NCBI RefSeq assembly: GCF_002833405.1
Contig: NZ_CP025135.1
Coordinates: 1,903,501 to 1,967,500, forward strand
Source: Planococcus sp. MB-3u-03
Lineage (GTDB): Bacteria > Bacillota > Bacilli > Bacillales_A > Planococcaceae
DNA: 64,000 nt
Reading direction: 5' to 3'
Shown piece by piece: positions 17,291 to 26,761 of this stretch. Within the stretch, counting starts at the first letter, position 1, and every line of letters starts with the position of its first letter. The position numbers were made by a program, and so were the translations under genes. Below the pieces are notes generated by a model. That model had not been told where the DNA came from. It saw only the letters and a program-made list of their open reading frames with translations, and did no database searches.

Positions 17291-19289
17291 TCACCCGTTG
17301 ATCAATTGTTTCACTTTGGATGCAACATTTTCAGGCGTGAAACCGAATTCTTCCATGATTTTCTCACCAGGGGCACTTGCACCGAAGTGATCGATCGCGA
17401 GGATATCGCCTTCAAATCCAGTGTAGCGGTCCCAACCGAATGAGGAGCCCATTTCGATGGCGAGGCGTTTTGTGATGTTTTTCGGCAAGACGGATTCTTT
17501 GTACTTTATCCTGCTGTTCGAAACGATCCCATGATGGCATCGACACAACAGACACCGAGATGCCTTGTTCTTTCAATTGCTTCTGTGCATCAATTGCCAG
17601 GCTAACTTCAGATCCAGTCGCTAGAAGCAATGCTTGTGCGTCATCAGCTGGAGACACGACGTAAGCGCCTTTTTCGACGCCTTCTTCTGCTTTTTCACCA
17701 GTCGTTTCGAGAACCGGCAAGTTTTGGCGGGACAATACGAGCAAGGTCGGCTTGTCTTTAGACGTGAGCGCCAATCGCCATGCTGCTTTTGTTTCGTTCG
17801 CATCGGCTGGGCGGATAATGCCCAAGTTTGGCATTGCACGAAGTGATGCAAGCTGTTCGATTGGTTCATGTGTCGGGCCGTCTTCTCCGACCGCTACGCT
17901 ATCATGCGTGAACACGTAGGTAACCGGAAGACCCATTAAAGCGCCTAGGCGGATCGCTGGGCGGACGTAGTCACTGAACACGAAGAACGTACCGCCGAAG
18001 ACATGCAAGCCGCCGTGAAGCGCCATGCCGTTAAGTGCAGCGCCCATCGCGAATTCACGAACACCGAACCAGATATTGCGGGCTTCTGGATGCTCAGCAC
18101 CGAAGTCGCCGCCGTCTTTGATATTGGTTTTGTTCGAACCAGCAAGGTCAGCGCTGCCGCCGAAGAACGAAGGAACCGTCTTAGCGATGGCATTGACCAT
18201 ATCACCGGATGATGCACGCGTCGCTTGTTTTTTGCCGACTTCGTATTGTGGGAACTGTGAGTCGAAATCAGCCGGCAAGTCACCGCGGATCGCTGCTTGC
18301 AGCTGGGAAGCAAGTTCAGGATGCTGCTCTTCGTACTGCTTGTACAATTCGTTCCAAGCTGTTTCCGCTTTAGCTCCTAGTGATTCTGTCGCTTCTTTGA
18401 AGGTTTCGTAAACTTCTTCCGGAACATGGAAATCTTGATCGAACGTCCATTTATAATATTCTTTCGTCAATTTCATTTCGTCTTCGCCAAGTGGTGCACC
18501 GTGCGAATCCGCTTTACCGGATTTGTTCGGGGAACCATAGCCGATGACGGTCTTGACTTCCACCAATGTCGGTTTGTCAGTAGATTTTTTCGCTTCAGCG
18601 ATTTTTGCAGACAAATCGTCCATATCGTTGCCGTTATCCACACGCAGATAGTTCCAGCCGTATGACTCGAAACGCTTCTGGATGTTCTCTGAGAAACTCA
18701 TCGACAAATCGCCGTCGAGTGAAATGTCGTTGCTGTCATACAAAACGACCAATTTATCCAGTTTGAGGTGCCCTGCAAGCGAAATCGCTTCTCCGGCAAC
18801 CCCTTCCATCAAATCCCCGTCTCCACAAAGAGCGAACGTGTGGTGGTCGATGATGTCGAGGCCATCTTTATTGTATGTAGCTGCTAAATGGCGTTCTGCC
18901 ATTGCCATGCCGACTGCCATGCCGATCCCTTGGCCAAGCGGTCCTGTTGTCGCTTCGACACCGACTGTATGCTTGTATTCAGGATGTCCTGGCGTCTTCG
19001 AATCCCATTGGCGGAAGTTTTTGATTTCCTCCATCGGCAATCCGTATCCGCTTAAATGAAGCAAGCTGTAAAGAAGCATGGAGCCGTGTCCTGCTGACAG
19101 GACGAAACGGTCGCGGTTGAACCAGTCTGGGTTGTTCGGGTTATGGTTCATATGTTTTGTCCAGAGTGTATACGCCATTGGAGCGGCGCCCATTGGAAGT
19201 CCCGGGTGTCCGGAATTGGCTTTTTCAATAGCATCGATGGAAAGTGTTCGAATGGTATTTACTGCAAGTTGATCTGCATGGTTTGACAT
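17291..19289 (-). CDS. tkt: Transketolase, frameshifted near the C-terminus as read
   Basis: From ATG 19289 (GAGAGGATG site) the frame reads 598 good residues: [20 protein letters not shown], the thiamine-diphosphate motif [20 protein letters not shown], and the pyrimidine and C-terminal domains to [12 protein letters not shown]. Register is then lost near 17502. The next frame continues [20 protein letters not shown] and ends VKQLING at 17291. Two missing bases (minus-strand AAAGAGTAC read as AAAGTAC) would restore about 665 aa. Transketolase shuttles two-carbon units in the pentose phosphate pathway. It lies downstream of ynzC, as in B. subtilis. Confidence 0.94.
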
Positions 19290-19357
19290 AGTGACATCCT
19301 CTCTGAAACTAAATTTAATCCTATTCTAGTTTAGTCAACTCTAGGGAAGAATACAAC

Positions 19358-19395
19358 GAAAAAGAGAATAAGTATTAATTCAAATACTTATTCTC
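19358..19395 (-). terminator. Terminator closing yneA-yneB-ynzC
   Basis: A perfect 13-bp stem (19364-19376 with 19383-19395), 6-base loop, then TTTTT on the minus strand. It overlaps the last codons of ynzC. Confidence 0.85.
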
Positions 19396-19608
19396 CCGTT
19401 TATTTTTAATTTTGTCTGGCGTTACGTCTTTTCCTTCCGGATCGATGACGGTGACATTTTCAATCGTCCCACGCATCGACTTTCGGAAACTTTGCAAGTA
19501 TTCCTGGCGCAGTGCCGATTGTTCTTTTGCTTCTTCTTGCGACAGCCCATCGCGCTTGGACTTTTTGGACAGTTCATTGATGCGTCCAATCTTATCTGGA
19601 GATAGCAT
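19375..19608 (-). CDS. ynzC: YnzC (UPF0291/DUF896) protein
   Basis: A 77-aa protein starting MLSPDKIGRINELSKKSKRD with the conserved continuation LSQEEAKEQSALRQEYLQSF and TVIDPEGKDVTP. This is the DUF896 helical-hairpin family linked in B. subtilis to the SOS-induced yneA-yneB-ynzC operon. Its role is unknown. It lies 58 bases after yneB on the same strand and ends inside a terminator, so it is the last gene of the SOS operon. Confidence 0.93.
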   Translation of the reverse strand: MLSPDKIGRINELSKKSKRDGLSQEEAKEQSALRQEYLQSFRKSMRGTIENVTVIDPEGKDVTPDKIKNKRENKYLN

Positions 19609-19666
19609 GTAAAGTCCCCCTTTCTACTGCTCCATGGTACAAAAAAAGGCGGGACAGTGCAAGATT

Positions 19667-20634
<968 letters not shown>

Positions 20635-20664
20635 TCAAGCCGCCCCCTTTAGAATATTTGTTCG

Positions 20665-20676
20665 GAATGTATGTTC
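20665..20676. promoter_or_regulatory. Degenerate LexA box near the yneA transcript start
   Basis: GAAT-GTAT-GTTC matches the Bacillus SOS consensus GAAC-N4-GTTC with one mismatch, 42 bases before yneA. Confidence 0.5.
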
Positions 20677-20678
20677 TC

Positions 20679-20708
20679 ATAATAAAGCGAACAGACGTTT
20701 CTTGTCAA
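20679..20708 (-). promoter_or_regulatory. Sigma-A promoter of yneA operon
   Basis: On the minus strand TTGACA (20703-20708), 18-base spacer, TATTAT (20679-20684). A LexA box fills the spacer. Confidence 0.75.
20688..20701. promoter_or_regulatory. LexA (SOS) box within the yneA promoter spacer
   Basis: CGAAC-AGAC-GTTTC; CGAAC-N4-GTTCG consensus with two right-arm mismatches. Binding would block RNA polymerase on yneA. Confidence 0.7.
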
Positions 20709-20717
20709 GATTAAATT

Positions 20718-20731
20718 CGAACCTATGTTTG
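20718..20731. promoter_or_regulatory. LexA (SOS) box at the lexA -35 region
   Basis: CGAAC-CTAT-GTTTG, near-consensus, overlapping the TTGCAT -35 element of lexA. Confidence 0.8.
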
Positions 20732-20757
20732 CATTTCAATGCCCGAGTTGCTATACT
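20729..20757 (+). promoter_or_regulatory. Sigma-A promoter of lexA
   Basis: TTGCAT (20729-20734), 17-base spacer, TATACT (20752-20757), 45 bases before the GTG start. Confidence 0.75.
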
Positions 20758-20801
20758 ATAGATAGTTAATCTTGAATAAATCCTATAAAGAGGTGAAACT
20801 G

Positions 20802-21421
20802 GTGAAAAAGTATCTAAGCGTCAGGAAGACATCCTGAATTTCATAAAAGATGAAGTCCGTGCAAAGGCTATCCACCCTCCGTCCGGGAGATTGGCGGAAG
20901 CGGTCGGCCTTGCATCCAGTTCAACTGTCCACGGCCATCTAGCGAGACTCGAAAGCAAAGGGCTAATCCGCCGCGACCCAACCAAACCAAGAGCCATCGA
21001 AATCATCGGTTCGGAAGAAGCGCTCATCGATAAGAGCCCTGTCCACCATGTGCAGCAAAACGGGAAAGGCACAGCGGGCATGCAGAACACTGCAATAGAA
21101 AACGTCGAAGAATAATTCAAGCTGACGAAAAAATACGGAACGGAAGAAGACCATATCTTCATGCTGGAGATCATGGGTGAAAGTATGATCGAAGCCGGTA
21201 TCCTGAATGGCGATTATGTCGTCGTCAAGCAACAGCAGACTGCGGATAACGGGGACATCGTTGTCGCCATGACCGAGGAAAATGAAGCAACGGTCAAACG
21301 ATTCTTCCGTGAAGACAATTACTTCCGCCTGCAACCCGAAAATTCATCGATGGATCCGATTATCGTCGACCAGGTGAGCATTCTCGGGAAAGTCGTCGGT
21401 GTCTACCGCCAAATCCATTAA
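20802..21421 (+). pseudogene. lexA: LexA repressor, disrupted as read (frameshifts and an in-frame stop)
   Basis: GTG 20802 follows AGAGGTG. An A is missing from the AAAAA run at 20805-20809. After it the frame reads [19 protein letters not shown], then [13 protein letters not shown] where [13 protein letters not shown] is expected (a missing and an extra G near 20866 and 20890). The HTH follows as [20 protein letters not shown]. The hinge reads [20 protein letters not shown] where VPVVGKVTAGMPITAIENVE-like text is expected, then TAA at 21113-21115 replaces the tyrosine of EEYF. The protease domain is intact: cleavage-site Ala-Gly (TAGM), catalytic Ser (GESMIEAG) and Lys (ATVKRFF), ending at 21421. 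LexA represses the SOS regulon. The lesions may be sequence error. Confidence 0.9.
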
Positions 21422-21444
21422 GCAGCTTGCTTCAATACAAGAAG

Positions 21445-21490
21445 CCATAGAAAAAAGGAGGAAAGCATGACTTCCTCCTTTTTTCTATGG
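21445..21490 (+). terminator. Strong terminator after lexA
   Basis: CCATAGAAAAAAGGAGGAA pairs with TTCCTCCTTTTTTCTATGG around a short loop. Confidence 0.92.
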
Positions 21491-21532
21491 TTTTTTCCGC
21501 TTCATAATCATCTTATGTAATCCTAATGATGG

Positions 21533-21568
21533 AAAAGCAGCCGGAGATGAATCTCTCCAGCTGCTTTT
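21533..21568. terminator. Bidirectional terminator downstream of the 67-aa gene
   Basis: AAAAGCAGC (21533-21541) pairs with GCTGCTTTT (21560-21568), with an inner GGAGA/TCTCC helix. Confidence 0.8.
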
Positions 21569-21576
21569 ATTGTCTT

Positions 21577-21780
21577 TTAATTAGCTTGCGTTTCTGTCAC
21601 GACGATGTATTTGACCAAGTTGATGGTGATGCGGTAAATCTTGCCATTCGCTTCGTCCGTCAATTCATAGGTGCCATTTGATGGCACTTGGCTTATGGCC
21701 GACTCCTTGTCGATCGCTTTTACTGTATGCACGATGGTATTTCCTTGATCAAAGAAGAATTCTACTTGAAACGTTTTCAC
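21577..21780 (-). CDS. Hypothetical 67-aa protein
   Basis: The protein reads MKTFQVEFFFDQGNTIVHTV and then KAIDKESAISQVPSNGTYEL, ending in a beta-rich tail (IYRITINLVKYIVVTE). No signal peptide or membrane helix is present; it looks like a small all-beta or alpha/beta fold. The start follows GGAGGAATC. It is flanked by a strong terminator downstream and a separate gene upstream, so it is probably monocistronic. I do not recognise a family with certainty. It lies in the gap between lexA and glnA, a variable spot among Bacilli. Confidence 0.75.
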   Translation of the reverse strand: MKTFQVEFFFDQGNTIVHTVKAIDKESAISQVPSNGTYELTDEANGKIYRITINLVKYIVVTETQAN

Positions 21781-21840
21781 CGAGATTCCTCCCTTCGAAA
21801 TGAATGGAAATGCATATATTAGTGTAGCACAAACTATCTT

Positions 21841-22371
21841 CTAGTTTCGGTTTTGCCATTCCTTGAAGATCATCACTTTCAAGGCAAGCATTTCTTCCTC
21901 ATTCAAATCATCATCGAGTTCATCCATTACCTGTTCAGCCGTCATCGTATCATTTTCGACTGCATCCTTCATTTTCAGCAAGTTACGGAAACCGACTTTT
22001 TCCATCATGACACTGGCTGCATCCTCTTTAGTCTCAAAAGCTAACTCCTGCTCTTCCGGCACTTGTGGCGGGTCAACTTCAATAGAATCCCCTTCATCGA
22101 TGGTACCCTCTTCAAACTGCTCGTCCATCCCGCTGTCTTGCGCTTCTTCTGGAATCACTTGTTGCGACTGCCATTCTTCCATATAGCGGCTGACTTCTGG
22201 GTCCGCTTCGATTTGCTGTACCATTTCCTCCATCTTACCGCTTTGCTCGAGTTCTTCAAATGCTTTTTGCGCTACTGCCTCCGACGATAGATTCGGCCCC
22301 ACTGCATACAAGGCGATTCCCGCGAACGAAAAGGCAATAAGAAATACGATGATGACATTCATAAACCGCAT
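21841..22371 (-). CDS. Membrane-anchored acidic protein of unknown function (176 aa)
   Basis: ATG 22371 (MRFMNVIIVFLIAFSFAGIA) follows GAGGGATAAA; the open frame further upstream lacks a ribosome site. One N-terminal helix (about 4-25) anchors or exports a very acidic region (DEQFEEGTIDEGDSIEVDPP) and a helical C-terminus (MTAEQVMDELDDDLNEEEML then ALKVMIFKEWQNRN). The C-terminal block resembles a small conserved helical module but I cannot name it. It is transcribed alone on the minus strand downstream of glnA's terminator. A stalk-and-head protein outside the membrane is the simplest reading. Confidence 0.75.
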   Translation of the reverse strand: MRFMNVIIVFLIAFSFAGIALYAVGPNLSSEAVAQKAFEELEQSGKMEEMVQQIEADPEVSRYMEEWQSQQVIPEEAQDSGMDEQFEEGTIDEGDSIEVDPPQVPEEQELAFETKEDAASVMMEKVGFRNLLKMKDAVENDTMTAEQVMDELDDDLNEEEMLALKVMIFKEWQNRN

Positions 22372-22526
22372 TTTATCCCTCCAGATATTAAAAGTTCTTT
22401 CATATAAGTAAAATCTTACCACGTTTTCACCGCTCAGCGTATGTGTGAAAGGGCACAATCTTTAGACAGTTTCCCTTGAGTTCGCCTTATACTTTTTACC
22501 GTATGGCCTAAGTCATTATCAATCAT

Positions 22527-22561
22527 AAAAAAAACCGGAGCGCTGGGCTCCGGTTTTTTTC
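22527..22561 (-). terminator. Terminator after glnA
   Basis: AAACCGGAGC pairs with GCTCCGGTTT around a short loop; A and T runs flank both sides. Confidence 0.92.
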
Positions 22562-22563
22562 TA

Positions 22564-23898
22564 TTAATACATTTTCAGGTATTGCTCGCGCTCCCATGGG
22601 TGGACGCTAGTTCTAAACATATCCCATTCGATTTCCTTCGCTTCCACGAAGTTATTCAAAATGTGTGAACCGAGCGCTTTTGTCATGACTTCATCGTTTT
22701 GCAACTCGTCAAGCGCTGCATACAATGTGCCTGGCAGATCTTCAATGCCGACTTCTTTGCGTTCTTTGCGGTTCATCGCATAGATATTGCGGTCAACAGC
22801 TTTTGGCGGAGTCAAGTCACGCTTGATGCCATCAAGGCCAGCGCCGAGCAGTACAGCCATTGCCAAGTAAGGATTCGCAGCAGGGTCAACAGAACGCACT
22901 TCTACGCGCGTAGACAAACCGCGTGAAGCAGGGATGCGGATCAACGGGCTGCGGTTCTGGCCAGACCAAGCGATATAGCAAGGTGCTTCATAACCAGGAA
23001 CCAAACGCTTGTAAGAGTTGACTGTCGGGTTTGTCACAGCGGTAAATCCTTTAGCGTGCTCAATAATGCCAGCCAAGAATTGGTACGCTGTTTTGCTCAA
23101 CTTCATGTCGCCGTCTTCGTCAAGGAAAGCATTTTCGTTGCCTTTGAACAAGGAAACGTTCATGTGCATGCCCGATCCGTTGACGCCGAACAATGGTTTC
23201 GGCATGAATGTTGCGTGAAGGCCGTGTTTACGGGCAATCGTTTTAACAACCAATTTAAACGTTTGGATATCATCACACGCTTTGATGGCATCTGCATATT
23301 TAAAGTCAATTTCATGCTGTCCTGGCGCTACTTCGTGGTGGGATGCTTCGATTTCAAAGCCCATTTCCTCCAGCTCAAGCACGATATCGCGTCGGCAGTT
23401 TTCGCCAAGGTCCATCGGTGCCAAGTCAAAATAGCCACCGTGGTCATTCAGCTCAAGAGACGGTTCGCCTCTTTCATCAAGTTTGAACAGGAAGAATTCC
23501 GGCTCTGGCCCTAGGTTGAAATGAGTGAATCCAAGTTCTTCCATCTCTTTCAAGACACGCTTCAAGTTTGTACGTGGGTCGCCAGCAAATGGCGTTCCGT
23601 CTGCATTATAAATATCGCAGATCAGACGTGCAACTTTTCCTTTTCCTGTAATCCATGGGAATACAACCCATGTATCAAGGTCTGGGAACAAATACATATC
23701 GGATTCTTCGATGCGGACGAAGCCGTCGATTGAAGATCCATCAAACATCATTTTGTTGTCGAGTGCTTTTTCAAGCTGGGATGTTGGGATTTCTACGTTT
23801 TTGATAACGCCGAGAATGTCGGTGAATTGCAGGCGGATAAAATTGACGTCTTCTTCTTTTACCAAACGAATAATGTCTTCTTTTGAATACTTGCTCAT
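22564..23898 (-). CDS. glnA: Glutamine synthetase, type I-alpha
   Basis: GlnA makes glutamine from glutamate, ammonia and ATP as a cytoplasmic dodecamer. Its 444 aa match the short I-alpha form of Bacilli, which lacks the adenylylation insertion. Visible are the N-terminal DGSSIDGF, the metal-binding [22 protein letters not shown], the ATP region [14 protein letters not shown], and [11 protein letters not shown]. The start follows AGGAGAGTG. It is 38 bases behind glnR on the same strand, the classical glnRA operon. In B. subtilis feedback-inhibited GlnA also controls GlnR and TnrA. Confidence 0.98.
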   Translation of the reverse strand: MSKYSKEDIIRLVKEEDVNFIRLQFTDILGVIKNVEIPTSQLEKALDNKMMFDGSSIDGFVRIEESDMYLFPDLDTWVVFPWITGKGKVARLICDIYNADGTPFAGDPRTNLKRVLKEMEELGFTHFNLGPEPEFFLFKLDERGEPSLELNDHGGYFDLAPMDLGENCRRDIVLELEEMGFEIEASHHEVAPGQHEIDFKYADAIKACDDIQTFKLVVKTIARKHGLHATFMPKPLFGVNGSGMHMNVSLFKGNENAFLDEDGDMKLSKTAYQFLAGIIEHAKGFTAVTNPTVNSYKRLVPGYEAPCYIAWSGQNRSPLIRIPASRGLSTRVEVRSVDPAANPYLAMAVLLGAGLDGIKRDLTPPKAVDRNIYAMNRKERKEVGIEDLPGTLYAALDELQNDEVMTKALGSHILNNFVEAKEIEWDMFRTSVHPWEREQYLKMY

Positions 23899-23936
23899 GT
23901 ACTGTTCACTCTCCTAGGTTATATTATGTAGCCCGC

Positions 23937-24323
23937 TTATTTAAAGAAACGGGATAAATCACCGTGTCGTTGGGATGCCTGGCTGAACGGCCGCGCCTGA
24001 TGCTTCATCTCCTCGCGCAGCAAGCTGCGGAGTTCTGCATCGCTCAATGTCTTCGGCTCGGCTTGATCGTTAAGCGGCATCTCTTTTGTTTCGTACAGTT
24101 TTCTGATGCCTGCAACATTGAGTCCCTGCTCCAGATAATCCTTGATCTCGAGCAGCGCATCGACATCATTTAATGAAAACATGCGCTTATTGCCTTCTGT
24201 CCTGGCCGGACTGATCAGCTTTTGCTCTTCGTAATAGCGTATTTGCCGTGCTGTCAAATCCGTCAGTTGCATTACGATGCTGATCGGGAGAATGGGCATG
24301 GTGCGGCGAACCCGATTTGTCAT
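23937..24323 (-). CDS. glnR: GlnR, MerR-family nitrogen repressor
   Basis: The start at ATG 24323 (MTNRVRRTMPILPISIVMQL) is chosen over an ATG six codons upstream because GGGTGA lies just ahead; it gives 128 aa. The MerR-type winged helix covers about 10-80 (TDLTARQIRYYEEQKLISPA), and a short C-terminal autoinhibitory tail (ARPFSQASQRHGDLSRFFK) follows. GlnR represses glnRA and other nitrogen genes when nitrogen is plentiful, after its tail is freed by feedback-inhibited glutamine synthetase. Two TGTNA-N7-TNACA-type operators lie upstream, one overlapping the promoter. Confidence 0.96.
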   Translation of the reverse strand: MTNRVRRTMPILPISIVMQLTDLTARQIRYYEEQKLISPARTEGNKRMFSLNDVDALLEIKDYLEQGLNVAGIRKLYETKEMPLNDQAEPKTLSDAELRSLLREEMKHQARPFSQASQRHGDLSRFFK

Positions 24324-24357
24324 AAGTTTCACCCATTTCACTAATTACTACATTTTC

Positions 24358-24386
24358 AGTTTATTACATGTCAGGTTATTTGTCAA
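24358..24386 (-). promoter_or_regulatory. Sigma-A promoter of glnRA
   Basis: On the minus strand TTGACA (24381-24386), 17-base spacer, TAAACT (24358-24363); transcription would begin just upstream of glnR. Confidence 0.8.
24369..24385. promoter_or_regulatory. GlnR operator 1, overlapping the glnRA promoter
   Basis: TGTCA-N7-TGTCA matches TGTNA-N7-TNACA with one mismatch and covers the -35 and spacer. Confidence 0.65.
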
Positions 24387-24391
24387 ACAGA

Positions 24392-24408
24392 TGTTAGATT
24401 TTCTGACA
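24392..24408. promoter_or_regulatory. GlnR operator 2, full consensus
   Basis: TGTTA-GATTTTC-TGACA is an exact match to TGTNA-N7-TNACA, just upstream of the -35 element. B. subtilis glnRA also has two such sites. Confidence 0.85.
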
Positions 24409-24438
24409 TGATTTTTTGCACATTGTTTTGAAAAGCAA

Positions 24439-25671
24439 TTATAGCAATTGTTCTTTCTCCAGAGCTTGCAATGCATTGACGACCGCCAGCTTCACATGTT
24501 CATAAGTCAATCCGCCTTGGACAAATGCGGTAAATGGCGACCGGATCGGCCCGTCAGCCGTCAATTCGATGCTAGCGCCTTGAACAAAGGTACCGGCTGC
24601 CATGATGACATCATCTTCGTAGCCCGGCATATAAGCAGGCTCGGGCAGAAACTGTGCATTGACCGGGGAATTCGCTTGGATCGCACGGCAAAACGCCACC
24701 ATCTGTTCAGCCGTCTGGAATGAAACCGACTGGATCAGGTCTGTCCGTGCCGCACTATAATGAGGGCTGGTTTTCATACCGGCCGTCTCCAACAGAGCTG
24801 CGGTGAAAACCGCCCCTTTCAAGGCTTGTGACACGATATGTGGAGCCATGAAAAATCCTTGATACATGTCAGCGAGCGCATTGAGAGAAGCTCCAGCCTC
24901 CCCTCCTATACCCGGAGAGGTCATCCGATAAGCGCATTTTTCAACAAAAGTGCGTTTGCCAGCGATGTATCCGCCGATTTTGGCAAGGCCGCCTCCCGGA
25001 TTCTTGATTAAAGAGCCGGCTATGAGATCTGCACCCGCTTCAATTGGCTCTTCGGTTTCTACGAACTCGCCGTAGCAATTGTCGACGAATATGACAGCAT
25101 CCGGCTTGATTTCCCGGATTTTTTCGACCATGCCCTTGATTTCGCTGATGGTGAAAGAAGGCCGGTTATCATACCCTCTCGAACGCTGAATCGCAATCAT
25201 TTTGGTATTGTCTGCGATGGCTTGTTCAACAGACGGCCAATCCACTTGATGCTGTTCGTCCAGTTCTACGTGCCGGTAGGAAATATCAAAATCCTTGAGG
25301 GAACCTGTATCCTCATCTCCACCCGAGACGATCGAAGCGAGCGTGTCATAGGGCTGGCCTGTGATATACAATAGTTCATCCCCTGGCCGCAAAATCCCGA
25401 ACAGTGAAATGGTAATGGCGTGCGTGCCTGAAATGATCTGCGGGCGGACAAGCGCCGCTTGCGCTTTAAACACATCGGCATAGACACGCTCCAATGTATC
25501 TCTGCCTTCGTTATCATATCCGTAGCCTGTAGAAGGGTGGAAGTGATGGTCGCTCACTTTCTGGCGATGGAAGGCTTCAAGCACTTTCTGCTGATTTTGC
25601 AATGCGATGTAATCTGCCGCTTCTAATTGCGGTCGAATCATATCTTCTGTCTTTTTGATTAGGTTATACAT
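24439..25671 (-). CDS. ynbB: PLP-dependent YnbB family protein (methionine gamma-lyase-like, aluminium resistance family)
   Basis: ATG 25671 (MYNLIKKTEDMIRPQLEAAD) follows GGAGATTCC and gives 410 aa. The Cys/Met-metabolism PLP fold is visible: GRDTLERVYADVFKAQAALV, substrate segment VDNCYGEFVE, the PLP lysine in GSLIKNPGGG, and SPGIGGEAGAS. It is usually annotated as aluminium resistance or methionine gamma-lyase family; the true reaction is not established. It is directly upstream of glnR as in B. subtilis, but glnRA has its own promoter in the gap. Confidence 0.9.
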   Translation of the reverse strand: MYNLIKKTEDMIRPQLEAADYIALQNQQKVLEAFHRQKVSDHHFHPSTGYGYDNEGRDTLERVYADVFKAQAALVRPQIISGTHAITISLFGILRPGDELLYITGQPYDTLASIVSGGDEDTGSLKDFDISYRHVELDEQHQVDWPSVEQAIADNTKMIAIQRSRGYDNRPSFTISEIKGMVEKIREIKPDAVIFVDNCYGEFVETEEPIEAGADLIAGSLIKNPGGGLAKIGGYIAGKRTFVEKCAYRMTSPGIGGEAGASLNALADMYQGFFMAPHIVSQALKGAVFTAALLETAGMKTSPHYSAARTDLIQSVSFQTAEQMVAFCRAIQANSPVNAQFLPEPAYMPGYEDDVIMAAGTFVQGASIELTADGPIRSPFTAFVQGGLTYEHVKLAVVNALQALEKEQLL

Positions 25672-25716
25672 AGGAATCTCCATTTCTCTTCGGTGGTTGA
25701 TTGCTCATTAGGCTAT

Positions 25717-25744
25717 TTGAAAATGACTTCAATTCTGCTACAAT
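25717..25744 (+). promoter_or_regulatory. Sigma-A promoter of the TRIC-family gene
   Basis: TTGAAA (25717-25722), 16-base spacer, TACAAT (25739-25744), 37 bases before the ATG. Confidence 0.65.
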
Positions 25745-25780
25745 TCATAGAGTTGTTTAAGTTAAGGAGGGCGTCGAATA

Positions 25781-26389
25781 ATGGCTTGGGAAGTACTAAG
25801 CGCCATCGGGACCATTGCTTTCGCGGTATCCGGGGCAATCATCGCCATGGAAGAGGAATACGATATTTTCGGCGTCTATCTGCTTGGCGTCGTTACCGCA
25901 TTCGGCGGCGGAGCCATCCGCAATCTATTGATTGGGGTGCCCGTATCCGCTCTATGGGAACAGGAATTCATGTTCCAATTAGCGCTCATCTCCATTACAA
26001 TCGTGTTCTTGTTCCCGCATAAGACACTCGGCCATTGGAATCGCTGGGGCCATTTCTTCGATGCGATCGGCTTGTCCGCATTCGCGGTACAAGGCGCTTT
26101 ATTTGCGGTCGAATTAGGGTTGCCGGTCTATGCAGCTGTTGTGGCTGCAGTGTTGACAGGGTCAGGCGGCGGCATGGTGCGGGATCTTCTCGCGGGAAGA
26201 AAGCCTTTGGTGTTGAAGGCGGAAATATATGCTGTTTGGGCAGCAATCGCAGGATTGTTGATCAGCATTGATGTTATCCGAACCGATTTTATGCTTTACG
26301 CCTTGTTTTTGGCTATTACATCGCTGAGGATCTTATCCTATACGTATAAGTGGAAATTGCCGACACGAAAAATACTCACCACATCATAA
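25781..26389 (+). CDS. TRIC-family cation channel (UPF0126) membrane protein
   Basis: A 202-aa protein with about seven membrane helices built from two repeated units, each carrying a glycine-rich kink motif: TAFGGGAIRNLLIG in the first and LTGSGGGMVRDLLAG in the second. This repeat and motif pair define the bacterial trimeric intracellular cation channel-like family. The start follows AAGGAGGGCG. It is monocistronic, divergent from ynbB with its own promoter, and closed by a strong terminator shared with the rhodanese gene. Ion selectivity cannot be told from sequence. Confidence 0.9.
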   Translation: MAWEVLSAIGTIAFAVSGAIIAMEEEYDIFGVYLLGVVTAFGGGAIRNLLIGVPVSALWEQEFMFQLALISITIVFLFPHKTLGHWNRWGHFFDAIGLSAFAVQGALFAVELGLPVYAAVVAAVLTGSGGGMVRDLLAGRKPLVLKAEIYAVWAAIAGLLISIDVIRTDFMLYALFLAITSLRILSYTYKWKLPTRKILTTS

Positions 26390-26420
26390 AAGCCGACCGG
26401 CAATTGCCGATCGGCTTTTT
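26388..26420. terminator. Bidirectional terminator
   Basis: AAAAGCCGACCGGCA pairs with TGCCGATCGGCTTTT (one mismatch) between the TRIC gene and the convergent rhodanese gene. Confidence 0.9.
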
Positions 26421-26421
26421 C

Positions 26422-26724
26422 TCATCCGTAAACTGTAACGCCGCGCCATGACGACATGCCGCCGTCGACATTGACTGAATGGAATCCGTTCGATTCCAAG
26501 TATTCTGCAGCTTTTGCGCTGCGGCCACCTGCCTGGCAGACGACATAGTACTGTTTCGAGGAATCCAATTCCTCGGTGCGCTCCGGCAATTCACCGAGTG
26601 GAATGTGCCGGGCTCCTGGAATCATGCCGGCAGCCACTTCATCTTTCTCGCGAACATCAATGATGTGGAGTTCGTCTCCAGCATCGACTTTCTGGTTCAG
26701 TTCATCTGTGCTGATTGATTTCAT
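26422..26724 (-). CDS. Single-domain rhodanese-like sulfurtransferase
   Basis: A 100-aa protein with the whole rhodanese fold: IIDVREKDEVAAGMIPGARH near the start and the active-site loop CQAGGRS with the nucleophile C63, which takes up sulfane sulfur. It ends GGMSSWRGVTVYG, typical of the single-domain YqhL/YtwF type. The start follows GGAGGGG. It lies 37 bases from hfq on the same strand; whether it is co-transcribed is unclear. The sulfur acceptor is unknown. The active loop length of six residues fits a sulfurtransferase rather than a phosphatase. Confidence 0.9.
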   Translation of the reverse strand: MKSISTDELNQKVDAGDELHIIDVREKDEVAAGMIPGARHIPLGELPERTEELDSSKQYYVVCQAGGRSAKAAEYLESNGFHSVNVDGGMSSWRGVTVYG

Positions 26725-26761
26725 CCGCTGCCCCTCCTATCTTGCTGTGCAATTGCCCCAC

